A stretch of DNA of 5,835 bases from Desulfobacterales bacterium (GCA_022013615.1 JAKLQB010000521.1:1-5835), one strand, 5' to 3'; counted from the first letter of the stretch, positions 1-5,666 are shown. The notes: generated from the sequence alone by a model not told the origin. A program made the numbers and translations.

Positions 1-61
1 ATTCAACTCATACCACATCTTTGGGTATTTTCTCAATATCTTGAGGTTCTTCCCAGCAAAA

Positions 62-97
62 TGCGTTGGGTTTCGCTTACACTCGACCCAACCTACG
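62..97. repeat. REP-like palindromic intergenic element
   Basis: An interrupted palindrome: gttgggt (65-71) pairs perfectly with acccaac (86-92) around a 14-nt loop, and the element ends in ctacg. Read on the minus strand it has the form GTAGGTTGGGT...ACCCAACGCA, which resembles a palindromic repeat found between genes in many bacterial genomes. That resemblance is from memory, not from a search. Such REP-like units are usually non-autonomous and mobilised in trans by Y1/RAYT-type transposases; no such transposase is in this window. The flanking DNA at 1-61 contains no supported gene: all frames there are short or lack a start. Confidence 0.55.
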
Positions 98-143
98 ACG
101 GTTTGTGGCCATAATGAGAATCGCTGACCTAAATCCAAATTTA

Positions 144-172
144 TTGACATGCACGGTGGCAACACATATAAT
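144..172 (+). promoter_or_regulatory. Consensus sigma70 promoter
   Basis: TTGACA at 144-149 and TATAAT at 167-172 are exact matches to both housekeeping promoter hexamers, with the optimal 17-nt spacer (150-166). The stretch just upstream (about 128-143) is rich in A and T, as in an UP element. Transcription would begin near 178-180. The nearest plus-strand gene starts at 329, so the transcript would have a leader of about 150 nt, or it may be a separate small RNA. A match this complete is unlikely by chance even in AT-rich DNA; activity is inferred. Confidence 0.75.
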
Positions 173-178
173 TCATAA

Positions 179-280
179 TATAATAAATCATATCAAGAAC
201 TTTGTACCTGTTAAACATCATGCAATATGCTAACAAAGTGGAAGTTATGGATCCATAACATGACAATTTAATTTTTTTTA
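179..280 (+). ncRNA. Candidate structured leader or small RNA
   Basis: This is the stretch transcribed from the consensus promoter before the zinc-ribbon gene. It contains a 7-bp long-range stem, actttgt (199-205) with acaaagt (233-239), closing a 27-nt loop. A perfect palindrome (244-259) and a run of eight T (272-279) follow. The T run lies 12 nt beyond the palindrome, so this is not a canonical intrinsic terminator. The RNA could therefore be a free transcript ending near 280 or simply the 5' leader of the gene at 329. I recognise no known riboswitch or RNA family. Confidence 0.25.
244..259. promoter_or_regulatory. Perfect 16-nt palindrome, possible operator
   Basis: gttatggatccataac is its own reverse complement over all 16 bases. 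In RNA it would form a 6-bp stem with a gatc loop; in DNA a palindrome of this length is typical of a site for a dimeric repressor. It lies about 65 nt downstream of the predicted transcription start, where a bound protein could act as a roadblock. No regulator gene is present in the window, so the binding partner is unknown. Confidence 0.35.
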
Positions 281-281
281 A

Positions 282-318
282 GCGGCGAAGCCGCGCTACA
301 TAGAATCGCGAAGCGATT
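282..318. repeat. Pair of GAA-triloop mini-hairpins
   Basis: Two perfect inverted repeats lie 9 nt apart. The first is gcggc-gaa-gccgc (282-294) and the second is aatcgc-gaa-gcgatt (304-318). Both contain the heptamer GCGAAGC (285-291 and 308-314), which is known to fold into an unusually stable DNA hairpin with a GNA triloop. The second ends only 10 nt before the ATG at 329 and takes the place where a Shine-Dalgarno sequence would be expected. A close relative of the second hairpin sits upstream of the iron-sulfur gene at 5667-5687. Confidence 0.6.
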
Positions 319-328
319 GTATAAATTT

Positions 329-580
329 ATGAAAAACGACCCATTCCAATTTATTCAGACAAAACAGCAAAGCCAGGTGGAGCCACAGGCGGATTACCGG
401 GATCTTGAGGCCATGGAACTTTACTGCCCAAAGTGCGGCCGGGCAGTGCCGGTGAGGAAATTCCTGCTTCTGGTATTACCTGAGGGCGATAAATATGAGT
501 ACCGGTGCCAGTTCTGCGGCACCAAGGTAGGAGATAAGACTGACCGGTCCGGGCAGTTTTATGGCATCCTGAGGGGATGA
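329..580 (+). CDS. Small zinc-ribbon protein, function unknown
   Basis: Encodes 83 residues from the ATG at 329. Two CxxC knuckles are visible: Cys33/Cys36 in YCPKCGRAVPVRKF and Cys60/Cys63 in YRCQFCGTK, separated by 23 residues. This is the spacing of a rubredoxin-like or zinc-ribbon fold that would hold one zinc ion. There is no signal peptide or membrane segment, so it should be cytoplasmic. I recall similar short proteins in Desulfobacterota, always without assigned function. The start is uncertain. A TTG at 317 would overlap the hairpin. No clear Shine-Dalgarno precedes 329. An internal ATG at 413, giving 55 residues (MELYCPKCG...), begins right before the zinc ribbon. The 28 extra N-terminal residues are polar and rich in Gln. 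A strong promoter lies upstream at 144-172. No partner gene is apparent: the next gene on this strand is outside the window. Confidence 0.7.
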   Translation: MKNDPFQFIQTKQQSQVEPQADYRDLEAMELYCPKCGRAVPVRKFLLLVLPEGDKYEYRCQFCGTKVGDKTDRSGQFYGILRG

Positions 581-846
581 AATCCTCTGTAACTTTACAA
601 GACGTATAGGAAATATCCGTGGTTTCGTGGGTACTAGTGCCCCGTCTCAAAAGTTTAGTGCCTTCAAATGGCAACATGAAATATTCGTATAGGCTCATAC
701 ATTTCACCCATCTGTGGGTGACGGGAAAATCCGAAATTCGAATACCCGCCTGCCATTGCCCTTTATGCGTAACGTTGAATGTTTATTCCTTTTTCACACC
801 CTAATGCAGCTGAAACATCCTGAACAAAGAGGCATGGGCGGGCAGG

Positions 847-891
847 TCGAAACTCGAAACAAATACAAATGACAAAAATATCAATGACCAA
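847..891. repeat. A-rich short-repeat stretch
   Basis: The 7-mer tcgaaac occurs twice in tandem (847-853 and 854-860). It is followed by imperfect copies of a roughly 15-nt unit of the type caaatgacaaaaat / tcaatgaccaaaaa. This style of degenerate CAAA/GACAAAA repeat is familiar to me from intergenic DNA of Desulfobacterota assemblies, but its origin and function are not established. It encodes no protein. Confidence 0.4.
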
Positions 892-907
892 AAAGAGAAA
901 TGGTCGT
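884..907 (-). terminator. Weak candidate terminator of the epimerase gene
   Basis: Forty nucleotides past the epimerase stop codon, on the minus strand, gacca (905-901) can pair with tggtc (890-886). The stem can be extended by a G-T and an A-T pair around a T-rich 10-nt loop. The DNA beyond it is T-rich but broken (attgatatttttg). The stem is short and AT/GC mixed, so this is a tentative call only. Confidence 0.2.
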
Positions 908-946
908 ATCATGAGGTTTTCGTTCAGACGCTAAATAACAATCAAT

Positions 947-1351
947 TTAGCTCCTCTCACATATCTCCACCAGAACACCGTTGGTCTCTTTTGGATGAAT
1001 AAAGGCGATCTTGGCGCCTCCAGCACCGTTTCGGGGCGTCTGGTCAATGAGCCGGACCCCTTTTGATTTTAACTCCTCAAGGGCCTCTTCAATATTTTCC
1101 ACGCGAAAGGCAATGTGCTGGACACCTTGTCCCCTGGCATCTATATATTTTGCCACCGGCCCATCCGCTTCAGTGGATTCCAGCAATTCCACCTCGCTGT
1201 CTGTAATGGGCAGAAAAGCCACATTCACCTTTTGATCAGCCACGTTTTCAATATCCTGGATCTTGAGCCCCAGAATCTCTGTATAGAATTTGCCTGCCTG
1301 CTCAATACTCTTTACTGCAATACCGATGTGATCAATGTGTTTTATCTTCAT
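947..1351 (-). CDS. mce: Methylmalonyl-CoA epimerase
   Basis: A 134-residue protein of the vicinal-oxygen-chelate (glyoxalase) fold, the usual length for methylmalonyl-CoA epimerase. The enzyme interconverts the 2R and 2S epimers of methylmalonyl-CoA in the cytoplasm, linking propionyl-CoA carboxylation with the B12-dependent mutase. Two beta-alpha-beta-beta-beta repeats are visible, about residues 4-58 and 75-131. The expected metal ligands are all present: His8 (IDHIGIAV), Gln40 (DQKVNVAFLP), His79 (GVQHIAFRV) and Glu129 (VLVEICE). The NGAGGAKIAFIHP segment (108-120) is characteristic of the family. The ATG at 1351 is supported by an AGGAGGG at 1356-1362. Neither the mutase nor propionyl-CoA carboxylase genes are in the window. 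It lies 151 nt downstream of the M20 gene and may have its own promoter. A related VOC enzyme with another acyl-CoA substrate is possible but less likely. Confidence 0.88.
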   Translation of the reverse strand: MKIKHIDHIGIAVKSIEQAGKFYTEILGLKIQDIENVADQKVNVAFLPITDSEVELLESTEADGPVAKYIDARGQGVQHIAFRVENIEEALEELKSKGVRLIDQTPRNGAGGAKIAFIHPKETNGVLVEICERS

Positions 1352-1355
1352 GAGA

Positions 1356-1362
1356 CCCTCCT
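1356..1362 (-). promoter_or_regulatory. Shine-Dalgarno of mce
   Basis: On the minus strand AGGAGGG lies 4 nt before the ATG of the epimerase gene. The match to the anti-Shine-Dalgarno is strong, though the spacing is on the short side. It fixes the start at 1351. Confidence 0.7.
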
Positions 1363-1437
1363 TTCCCCAGTTTTACATCCCCCTTCCAATGGCGGCTTCC
1401 GGCTCGACCAAGTCATGTAGCGCGCTCAGCCCCAGAG

Positions 1438-1467
1438 GGTATAAGATTCTCCTCGCAGTAATGGCAA
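1438..1467 (-). promoter_or_regulatory. Possible promoter of mce
   Basis: On the minus strand TTGCCA (1467-1462, five of six bases of the -35 consensus) is followed after 18 nt by TATACC (1443-1438, four of six of the -10). It lies in the 151-nt gap between the M20 gene and mce, about 90 nt upstream of the epimerase start. If active, it would make mce a separate transcription unit or give it a second promoter. The match is moderate. Confidence 0.3.
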
Positions 1468-1472
1468 GAATC

Positions 1473-1488
1473 AGAGACAAAACTCTCT
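1473..1488 (-). terminator. Weak hairpin after the M20 gene
   Basis: agaga and tctct (1473-1477 and 1484-1488) form a 5-bp stem with a 6-nt loop, 14 nt beyond the M20 stop codon. On the minus strand it is followed by gattcttg, which is not a proper T run, so termination would be partial at best. Confidence 0.2.
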
Positions 1489-1502
1489 TTAACCATATTC
1501 TT

Positions 1503-2801
1503 TCACTGTATAACAGCAGCCTTTTCACGGTTACAAATATCCATCATGATCATGGCGTAAAGTCTGGCGCTTTTAAGTAAATCGTCAATTGTCGTGAAGT
1601 AATTTCCCCCTCCTGCTCCCGCTGAAGGCCCGTATGTGGCCGAAGGGATTCCCACTTCATTGAACACATTTATATCACGCCACATACTGCATTCAGGTCC
1701 TGCAGCCGGTTCTGGTTTCTTTTTAAAAACCTGATAATGGGCCTTTTCAATTGCATCCACCAGGGGACTGACATTCTTGGCCTCATATCCTCTCCGATAA
1801 AGAAAGAGTTCAACATCGGCTTCCATGTCAAGCTTTTTACATAGTCCCTCGATTTCCGTTTTGATCGATAAAGGGTCTTGTATTGGCGATAGTCTTACGT
1901 CTAAGTATATGGAACACAGCTCTGCTGTTTGCAGGATAAAATAAGGTGACCCGCCCCGGATTCCTCCAATATTAACCTTTGGGATCAGAGTGCCGCCCGG
2001 ACATTCATACCGGTTCTTTTGCTCATATTGATAGGCCCAATCCTCAATTACTTCTATAAGCTTTGCCATGCGGACAATGGCATTTGGGTTCTTCTCCATT
2101 GGTTTAGGTCTGGGTATATAAGGCGTATAAATGGGATGATCACCGTACACGGTAACCTTGAAAAAGGCCTTCCCCGCCTCAATCCAGACAATACGGAAAT
2201 CTGTTGCCTCTGCGACTAAGGCAAAGTCGCCGACAACTCCATGGGTGACTAAAAATCGTGTGCCTGCCTCTTTGCTAAGAAAGTTGGGTGATTCAAATTC
2301 ATCAACTGGTTCTCGGCCGATTTCGCCACATACCATAGTTAGAACCAGATCACCTTTCAGCTTAACTCCGGCTTCTTTTATAGCCTTGGCAGCAAGCATA
2401 AAGGCTGCCATTGGCCCCTTATCGTTTACCACCCCGTTACCATAAAGCTTTTCACCCTTTTGCCAGGCCTTGTAATAGATCGGGTTGTCAATATTGCGAA
2501 AGATCCATGTATCATTTTCAGAGACAGAGGTGTCCATGTGACTGTTAAATATAAGAGAGTACCCTCCGCCGCTTCCTTTGAGCACGCCAACCACATTTTT
2601 TCTGTCCTCAAATAATCCAATTGTTTTTGTATGAAAACTGTTTTTCTTGAGCCAAGCCTCAACATATTTTGACACCTCGCCTTCTCGCCCAGGGGGACTG
2701 TTGATATTGCCTAAATCAAGGGCAAGCTGGACCAGTTCTTCTCTCTCAATAAGTTTAATGACCTTATTTTCATCAAAGGCAACTGCATTTGTCTCGTTCA
2801 T
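1503..2801 (-). CDS. Divergent M20-family metallohydrolase
   Basis: A 432-residue protein with the M20 (ArgE/DapE/CPG2-like) architecture: a catalytic domain at about 15-205 and 335-430 interrupted by a lid/dimerisation domain at about 206-330. M20 enzymes hydrolyse amide bonds of N-acyl amino acids or peptides with a two-zinc centre. The first metal motif is clear (SHMDT, His88 and Asp90), as are Glu160 (CGEIG) and Glu198 (VAEAT). By my alignment from memory, however, the bridging Asp of GxGxxDxKG is Asn126 (GNGVVNDKG). The catalytic Glu of DEExG is Gly159, and the C-terminal metal His falls in a GAGGGNYF stretch (395-402). The frame is intact, so this looks like a divergent subfamily rather than decay. 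The start at 2801 is supported by AAGGAG seven nt upstream. It follows the molybdenum subunit gene after 59 nt with no terminator, so co-transcription is likely. There is no signal peptide, implying a cytoplasmic location. The substrate is unknown. Confidence 0.8.
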   Translation of the reverse strand: MNETNAVAFDENKVIKLIEREELVQLALDLGNINSPPGREGEVSKYVEAWLKKNSFHTKTIGLFEDRKNVVGVLKGSGGGYSLIFNSHMDTSVSENDTWIFRNIDNPIYYKAWQKGEKLYGNGVVNDKGPMAAFMLAAKAIKEAGVKLKGDLVLTMVCGEIGREPVDEFESPNFLSKEAGTRFLVTHGVVGDFALVAEATDFRIVWIEAGKAFFKVTVYGDHPIYTPYIPRPKPMEKNPNAIVRMAKLIEVIEDWAYQYEQKNRYECPGGTLIPKVNIGGIRGGSPYFILQTAELCSIYLDVRLSPIQDPLSIKTEIEGLCKKLDMEADVELFLYRRGYEAKNVSPLVDAIEKAHYQVFKKKPEPAAGPECSMWRDINVFNEVGIPSATYGPSAGAGGGNYFTTIDDLLKSARLYAMIMMDICNREKAAVIQ

Positions 2802-2808
2802 GTTTCAT

Positions 2809-2814
2809 CTCCTT
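2809..2814 (-). promoter_or_regulatory. Shine-Dalgarno of the M20 gene
   Basis: AAGGAG on the minus strand, with a 7-nt spacer to the ATG at 2801. It favours this start over the out-of-frame ATG at 2820. Confidence 0.7.
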
Positions 2815-2860
2815 CGCCATCATCAAGGTTTTTAAAAGTGAATATAAAGTAGCAGGGTTG

Positions 2861-5152
2861 TTAGGCCTTTTTGACACGAAGAGCGGCCAAGATCTTTTCA
2901 GGTGTTACCGGCAGTTCATTAAAGCGCACCCCTATGGCATCGTAAATAGCGTTCAGGATGGCGGGGATAACCGGCTGTATAGGCCCCTCACCACACTCCT
3001 TTGCTCCGTAAGGCGATTCTGGATCGTAGCTTGCTACTATTTCCGTAGCTATTTCCGGCATGTCAGCTATCGTGGGAATGCGATACTCATGCAGGTTGGG
3101 GTTAATGACCCGGTCTCCTTCAGCCACCATCTCTTCAAAAAGGGCCTGGCCCATGCCCATCACAATTGACCCTTCTACTTGACCCTCTACACTTATGGGA
3201 TTGATAGCCTGGCCACAATCTCCCGACTCGGTCACTTTCAGGACTCGAACCTCACCTGTCTCTATATCTACCTCTACCTCAGCCACCTGGGCAGTGAACC
3301 CATATGTTGGGGAATGCCCGATGTTCCCCCCCTGGACCTTGCCTGAGGCTGAACGCCGTGGTGGGGTATAATGGCCGGTGGCAGTTAACGGCCCGGATGC
3401 CGAGATGTACTTTTCCACCGCTTCCCAGAAGTCCATGGATTTTTTTTGTTCAAATTGGGAGAAGATCTCTCCATTTCGCGAAATGAGTTGTTCTCCCTGA
3501 ACCCCTAAGGATACTGCTGCTACCCCATAAAGCTTTTGGTTAATTTCCCGGGCCGCATCTTCTACAGCATGTCCGCAGGCCACAGTAATTCGGCTTGAAA
3601 AAGCTCCCAGATCAAAGGGGGTTGTAGCTGTATCTCCTGAGTATACCCTGACATCGGAATAAGGGATTCCAAGTGTCTCGGCGGCAATCATCCGGAGAAC
3701 TGTATCAGATCCCTGTCCGATATCAGCAGCTCCGCAATAAACGCTTACGGCGGATTCAGTGTCCACCCGGATCAGGGCCGAGGAATGGGGTTTGTATCCG
3801 AGATAAAGGGTGTAGGCTGTCCCGGAACTATAGTGTCCTCCAGCCAGGCCAATCCCTTTTCCAAAGGGGAGCTTTCCCCGTTTCTCCAGGTAACCGGAAC
3901 GCTTTACCACACTATCCAGACACTTCTTGTACTCGGAATGCCTGACATAGTTATTGAGTGCCGTAGTATGACCCGACTCCACAGCATTTTTTCTCTTGAG
4001 TTCATAGGGGGACATCCCTAATTTTAGCGCAATTTCATCCAGCATTGTCTCTAACGCAAATCGAGGCTGCACCCCTCCCAAACCTCGCATGGCACCGCAG
4101 GTCGGTTTATTGGTGTAGACCCGTCTCCCCCGGAAACGAACGTTCTGTACTTTATAGGGCAGGTGGAGCATGGCCGCACAATAAAACATGACAACCACAC
4201 CCCATCCCAGATAAGCACCGCCATCCATCAGGGTGTCAAAATCAATGGCCTGAAGTATTCCACTTTCATCCACACCCACCTTTATGTGCATACGCATGGG
4301 ATGACGTCCTTTATTGGTGAAAAACACCTCTTGTCTTTCAAAGGTAATTTTTACCGGTCTCCCTGTTTTGCGAGCCAGAAGGGCTGCGCACAGTTCATTA
4401 GAAGCAACTTCTCCCTTCCCCCCAAATCCACCGCCGATTGTTGGGAGGATAACGCGGATCTTTTTCATGGGTATTCCCAGGACAAGCGAAAGGGTCCTGT
4501 GCAGATAATGGGGAATCTGGGTGGATGACCAGAGGGTCAATCTCCCTCCCTCATCAAATTTGGCCAAGGCCGAATGCGGTTCCATAAAGGCGTGATTTAC
4601 GTATTGTGTTGAAATGGTTTTTTCCAGCACACAAGCTGAATCAGACAGGGCCTGGTCCACATCTCCGAAGGACTGCTTCCCTTCATATATGATATTGTTT
4701 CCTTGTTTATCTTCATGAATTGGAACCGCTCCCTCCTCAAGGGCCTCTTCTGGGGTTAGATAGGCAGGGAGAGGTTCATATTCCACATCAATGAGTGCCA
4801 AAGCCTCTGACGCCGTATCTTCATCAACTGCTGCAACCGCTGCCACCCCCTCTCCCACAAAACGCACTTTGCCAATGGCAAGGGCAGACTCTGTGGGCGT
4901 TTGCGGCATTATTCCATAGAGATTAGGGGCTTCTGTGCCAATGAGAACTGCCTTTACCCCCGAAAGGGTTTCGGCCTTCTTCGTATCAATAGAGCGAATT
5001 CGGGCATGGGCGTGGGGGCTGCGTTTGATTTTGCCAACCAGCATACGTGACAGCTTCAAATCACCCGTGTATAGGGCTGCTCCAGTGGCTTTTTCCCAGG
5101 CATCATTTCGGGGAAGGCCTTTGCCGATTATGGAAAAGTCAAATCTCGACAC
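2861..5152 (-). CDS. Xanthine dehydrogenase-family molybdopterin-binding subunit
   Basis: A 763-residue large subunit of a molybdenum hydroxylase, near the usual length for CoxL/HcrA-type subunits. It would hold the molybdopterin cofactor (probably the cytosine dinucleotide form) and hydroxylate or reductively dehydroxylate an organic substrate. An N-terminal hammerhead domain spans about 19-128, followed by two cofactor-binding domains. Visible motifs are GGGFGGK (240-246), GAMRGLGG with Arg356, GAADIGQGSDT (474-484), LGAFSSR (515-521) and GAKECGEGP with the catalytic Glu722. The AYRCSFR loop of form I CO dehydrogenase is absent. The residue after GGGFGGK is Gly, not the purine-binding Glu of bovine xanthine oxidase. 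So neither CO nor purine is the likely substrate; the closest type is 4-hydroxybenzoyl-CoA reductase, aldehyde or N-heterocycle enzymes. It starts with GTG, has a strong Shine-Dalgarno inside the preceding gene, and overlaps that gene by 14 nt, indicating translational coupling. No FAD subunit gene is present. Confidence 0.88.
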   Translation of the reverse strand: MSRFDFSIIGKGLPRNDAWEKATGAALYTGDLKLSRMLVGKIKRSPHAHARIRSIDTKKAETLSGVKAVLIGTEAPNLYGIMPQTPTESALAIGKVRFVGEGVAAVAAVDEDTASEALALIDVEYEPLPAYLTPEEALEEGAVPIHEDKQGNNIIYEGKQSFGDVDQALSDSACVLEKTISTQYVNHAFMEPHSALAKFDEGGRLTLWSSTQIPHYLHRTLSLVLGIPMKKIRVILPTIGGGFGGKGEVASNELCAALLARKTGRPVKITFERQEVFFTNKGRHPMRMHIKVGVDESGILQAIDFDTLMDGGAYLGWGVVVMFYCAAMLHLPYKVQNVRFRGRRVYTNKPTCGAMRGLGGVQPRFALETMLDEIALKLGMSPYELKRKNAVESGHTTALNNYVRHSEYKKCLDSVVKRSGYLEKRGKLPFGKGIGLAGGHYSSGTAYTLYLGYKPHSSALIRVDTESAVSVYCGAADIGQGSDTVLRMIAAETLGIPYSDVRVYSGDTATTPFDLGAFSSRITVACGHAVEDAAREINQKLYGVAAVSLGVQGEQLISRNGEIFSQFEQKKSMDFWEAVEKYISASGPLTATGHYTPPRRSASGKVQGGNIGHSPTYGFTAQVAEVEVDIETGEVRVLKVTESGDCGQAINPISVEGQVEGSIVMGMGQALFEEMVAEGDRVINPNLHEYRIPTIADMPEIATEIVASYDPESPYGAKECGEGPIQPVIPAILNAIYDAIGVRFNELPVTPEKILAALRVKKA

Positions 5153-5633
5153 GTTCTGGATCCTCCTTATACGCCCCCCGAGCAGCCTCGCTTATGGCCT
5201 CGATTATCTTTTTGTAACCGGTACAACGACAGAGATTGCCTGCCATTTCATGTCTGATGTCTTCTAAATCAGGATTAGGAGTTTTCCCTAACAGGGCCTT
5301 GGCAGAAAGGATCATTCCGGGCGTACAATAGCCGCACTGAATGGCGCCTTTCTCCACAAAAGTTTGCTGAAGGGGGTGCAGCTTTCCATCTTGAGCCAGG
5401 CCTTCAATAGTCTCAATATGCCTTTTATGGCATGAGATAGCCAGGGTCAGGCATGAGACTATCGGTTTTCCCTCAATTAGAACTGTACAGGCCCCACAAT
5501 CTCCTTCCCCGCATCCTTTCTTGGTTCCGGTCAGTCCAATCTTGTCCCTGATCACATCGACCAAGAGGTCATTAGGCCGGACAATAACATCAAAGGATTC
5601 TCCATTGACCATCAATTCAATTACTTGCTTCAT
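5139..5633 (-). CDS. [2Fe-2S] subunit of molybdenum hydroxylase
   Basis: A 164-residue CoxS/HcrC-type iron-sulfur subunit that passes electrons between the molybdenum centre of its partner and an external carrier. The N-terminal plant-ferredoxin-like domain carries cluster ligands Cys41, Cys46, Cys49 and Cys61 (CGEGDCGACT and VSCL). The C-terminal four-helix domain binds the second cluster through Cys100, Cys103 (QCGYC), Cys135 and Cys137 (LCRCTGY). All eight cysteines are present and the length is normal. There is no Tat or other signal peptide, so the complex is cytoplasmic. The ATG at 5633 has AGGAGGG nine nt upstream. The gene overlaps the molybdenum subunit by 14 nt. It is probably the first gene of the operon because about 200 nt of repeat-rich non-coding DNA precede it. 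Confidence 0.92.
   Translation of the reverse strand: MKQVIELMVNGESFDVIVRPNDLLVDVIRDKIGLTGTKKGCGEGDCGACTVLIEGKPIVSCLTLAISCHKRHIETIEGLAQDGKLHPLQQTFVEKGAIQCGYCTPGMILSAKALLGKTPNPDLEDIRHEMAGNLCRCTGYKKIIEAISEAARGAYKEDPERVEI
5162..5168 (-). promoter_or_regulatory. Shine-Dalgarno deciding the GTG start
   Basis: AAGGAGG on the minus strand lies inside the last codons of the iron-sulfur subunit gene, 9 nt before the GTG at 5152. It supports the GTG as the true start of the molybdenum subunit, because the next in-frame ATG would remove 36 residues, including part of the conserved N-terminal domain. Confidence 0.75.
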
Positions 5634-5642
5634 ATGTAGCTA

Positions 5643-5649
5643 CCCTCCT
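5643..5649 (-). promoter_or_regulatory. Shine-Dalgarno of the iron-sulfur subunit gene
   Basis: AGGAGGG on the minus strand, 9 nt upstream of the ATG at 5633. It is the strongest ribosome-binding site of the cluster and fits a first gene of an operon. I could not find a convincing sigma70 or sigma54 promoter between here and 5835. Confidence 0.7.
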
Positions 5650-5666
5650 GAACTGAACAGCTAAAA

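Larger units (their letters stand above)
581..946. other. Intergenic region without a supported gene
   Basis: No reading frame here has a credible ribosome-binding site or recognisable protein; the plus-strand frame at 619-804 looks random. What is visible is: a 7-bp hairpin with tctg loop at 704-721, not followed by T; two copies of tagtgcc 21 nt apart (635-641 and 656-662); an imperfect inverted pair of GC-rich segments (about 744-759 and 831-846); and an A-rich repetitive stretch from 847. The plus-strand zinc-ribbon gene and the minus-strand epimerase gene converge on this region, so it should contain both 3' ends. Confidence 0.6.

Noticed and set aside
1..111. An open plus-strand frame from the window edge, and a short minus-strand frame ending WEEPQDIEKIPKDVV, as possible tails of a gene.
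   Set aside because: The plus frame reads through the palindromic element as such repeats often do. The minus frame is bounded by an in-frame stop after only about 22 codons.
220..258. A 12-codon plus-strand frame (MQYANKVEVMDP) in the leader, which could be a leader peptide.
   Set aside because: No Shine-Dalgarno sequence precedes it, and frames this short are expected by chance.
244..279. An intrinsic terminator made of the 244-259 palindrome and the T run.
   Set aside because: Twelve nucleotides separate the stem from the T run, too far for canonical termination.
351..707. A 118-codon minus-strand frame opposite the zinc-ribbon gene.
   Set aside because: Its sequence looks like the antisense of a real gene, and it has no domain or ribosome-binding site. 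The plus-strand frame has clear CxxC motifs.
704..721. The 7-bp hairpin as terminator of the zinc-ribbon gene.
   Set aside because: It lies about 120 nt past the stop codon and no T run follows.
619..804. A 61-codon plus-strand frame in the intergenic region.
   Set aside because: No ribosome-binding site, no recognisable motif, and it runs through hairpin and repeat-like DNA.
292..1424. The shared 10-mer cgcgctacat at 292-301 and, inverted, at 1415-1424 as a third copy of the hairpin repeat.
   Set aside because: Identical 10-mers are expected by chance in a window of this size, and the hairpin core is missing at the second site.
2861..5152. Form I (CoxL) CO dehydrogenase.
   Set aside because: The diagnostic AYRCSFR active-site loop is absent; the equivalent stretch is GAMRGLGG at 353-360.
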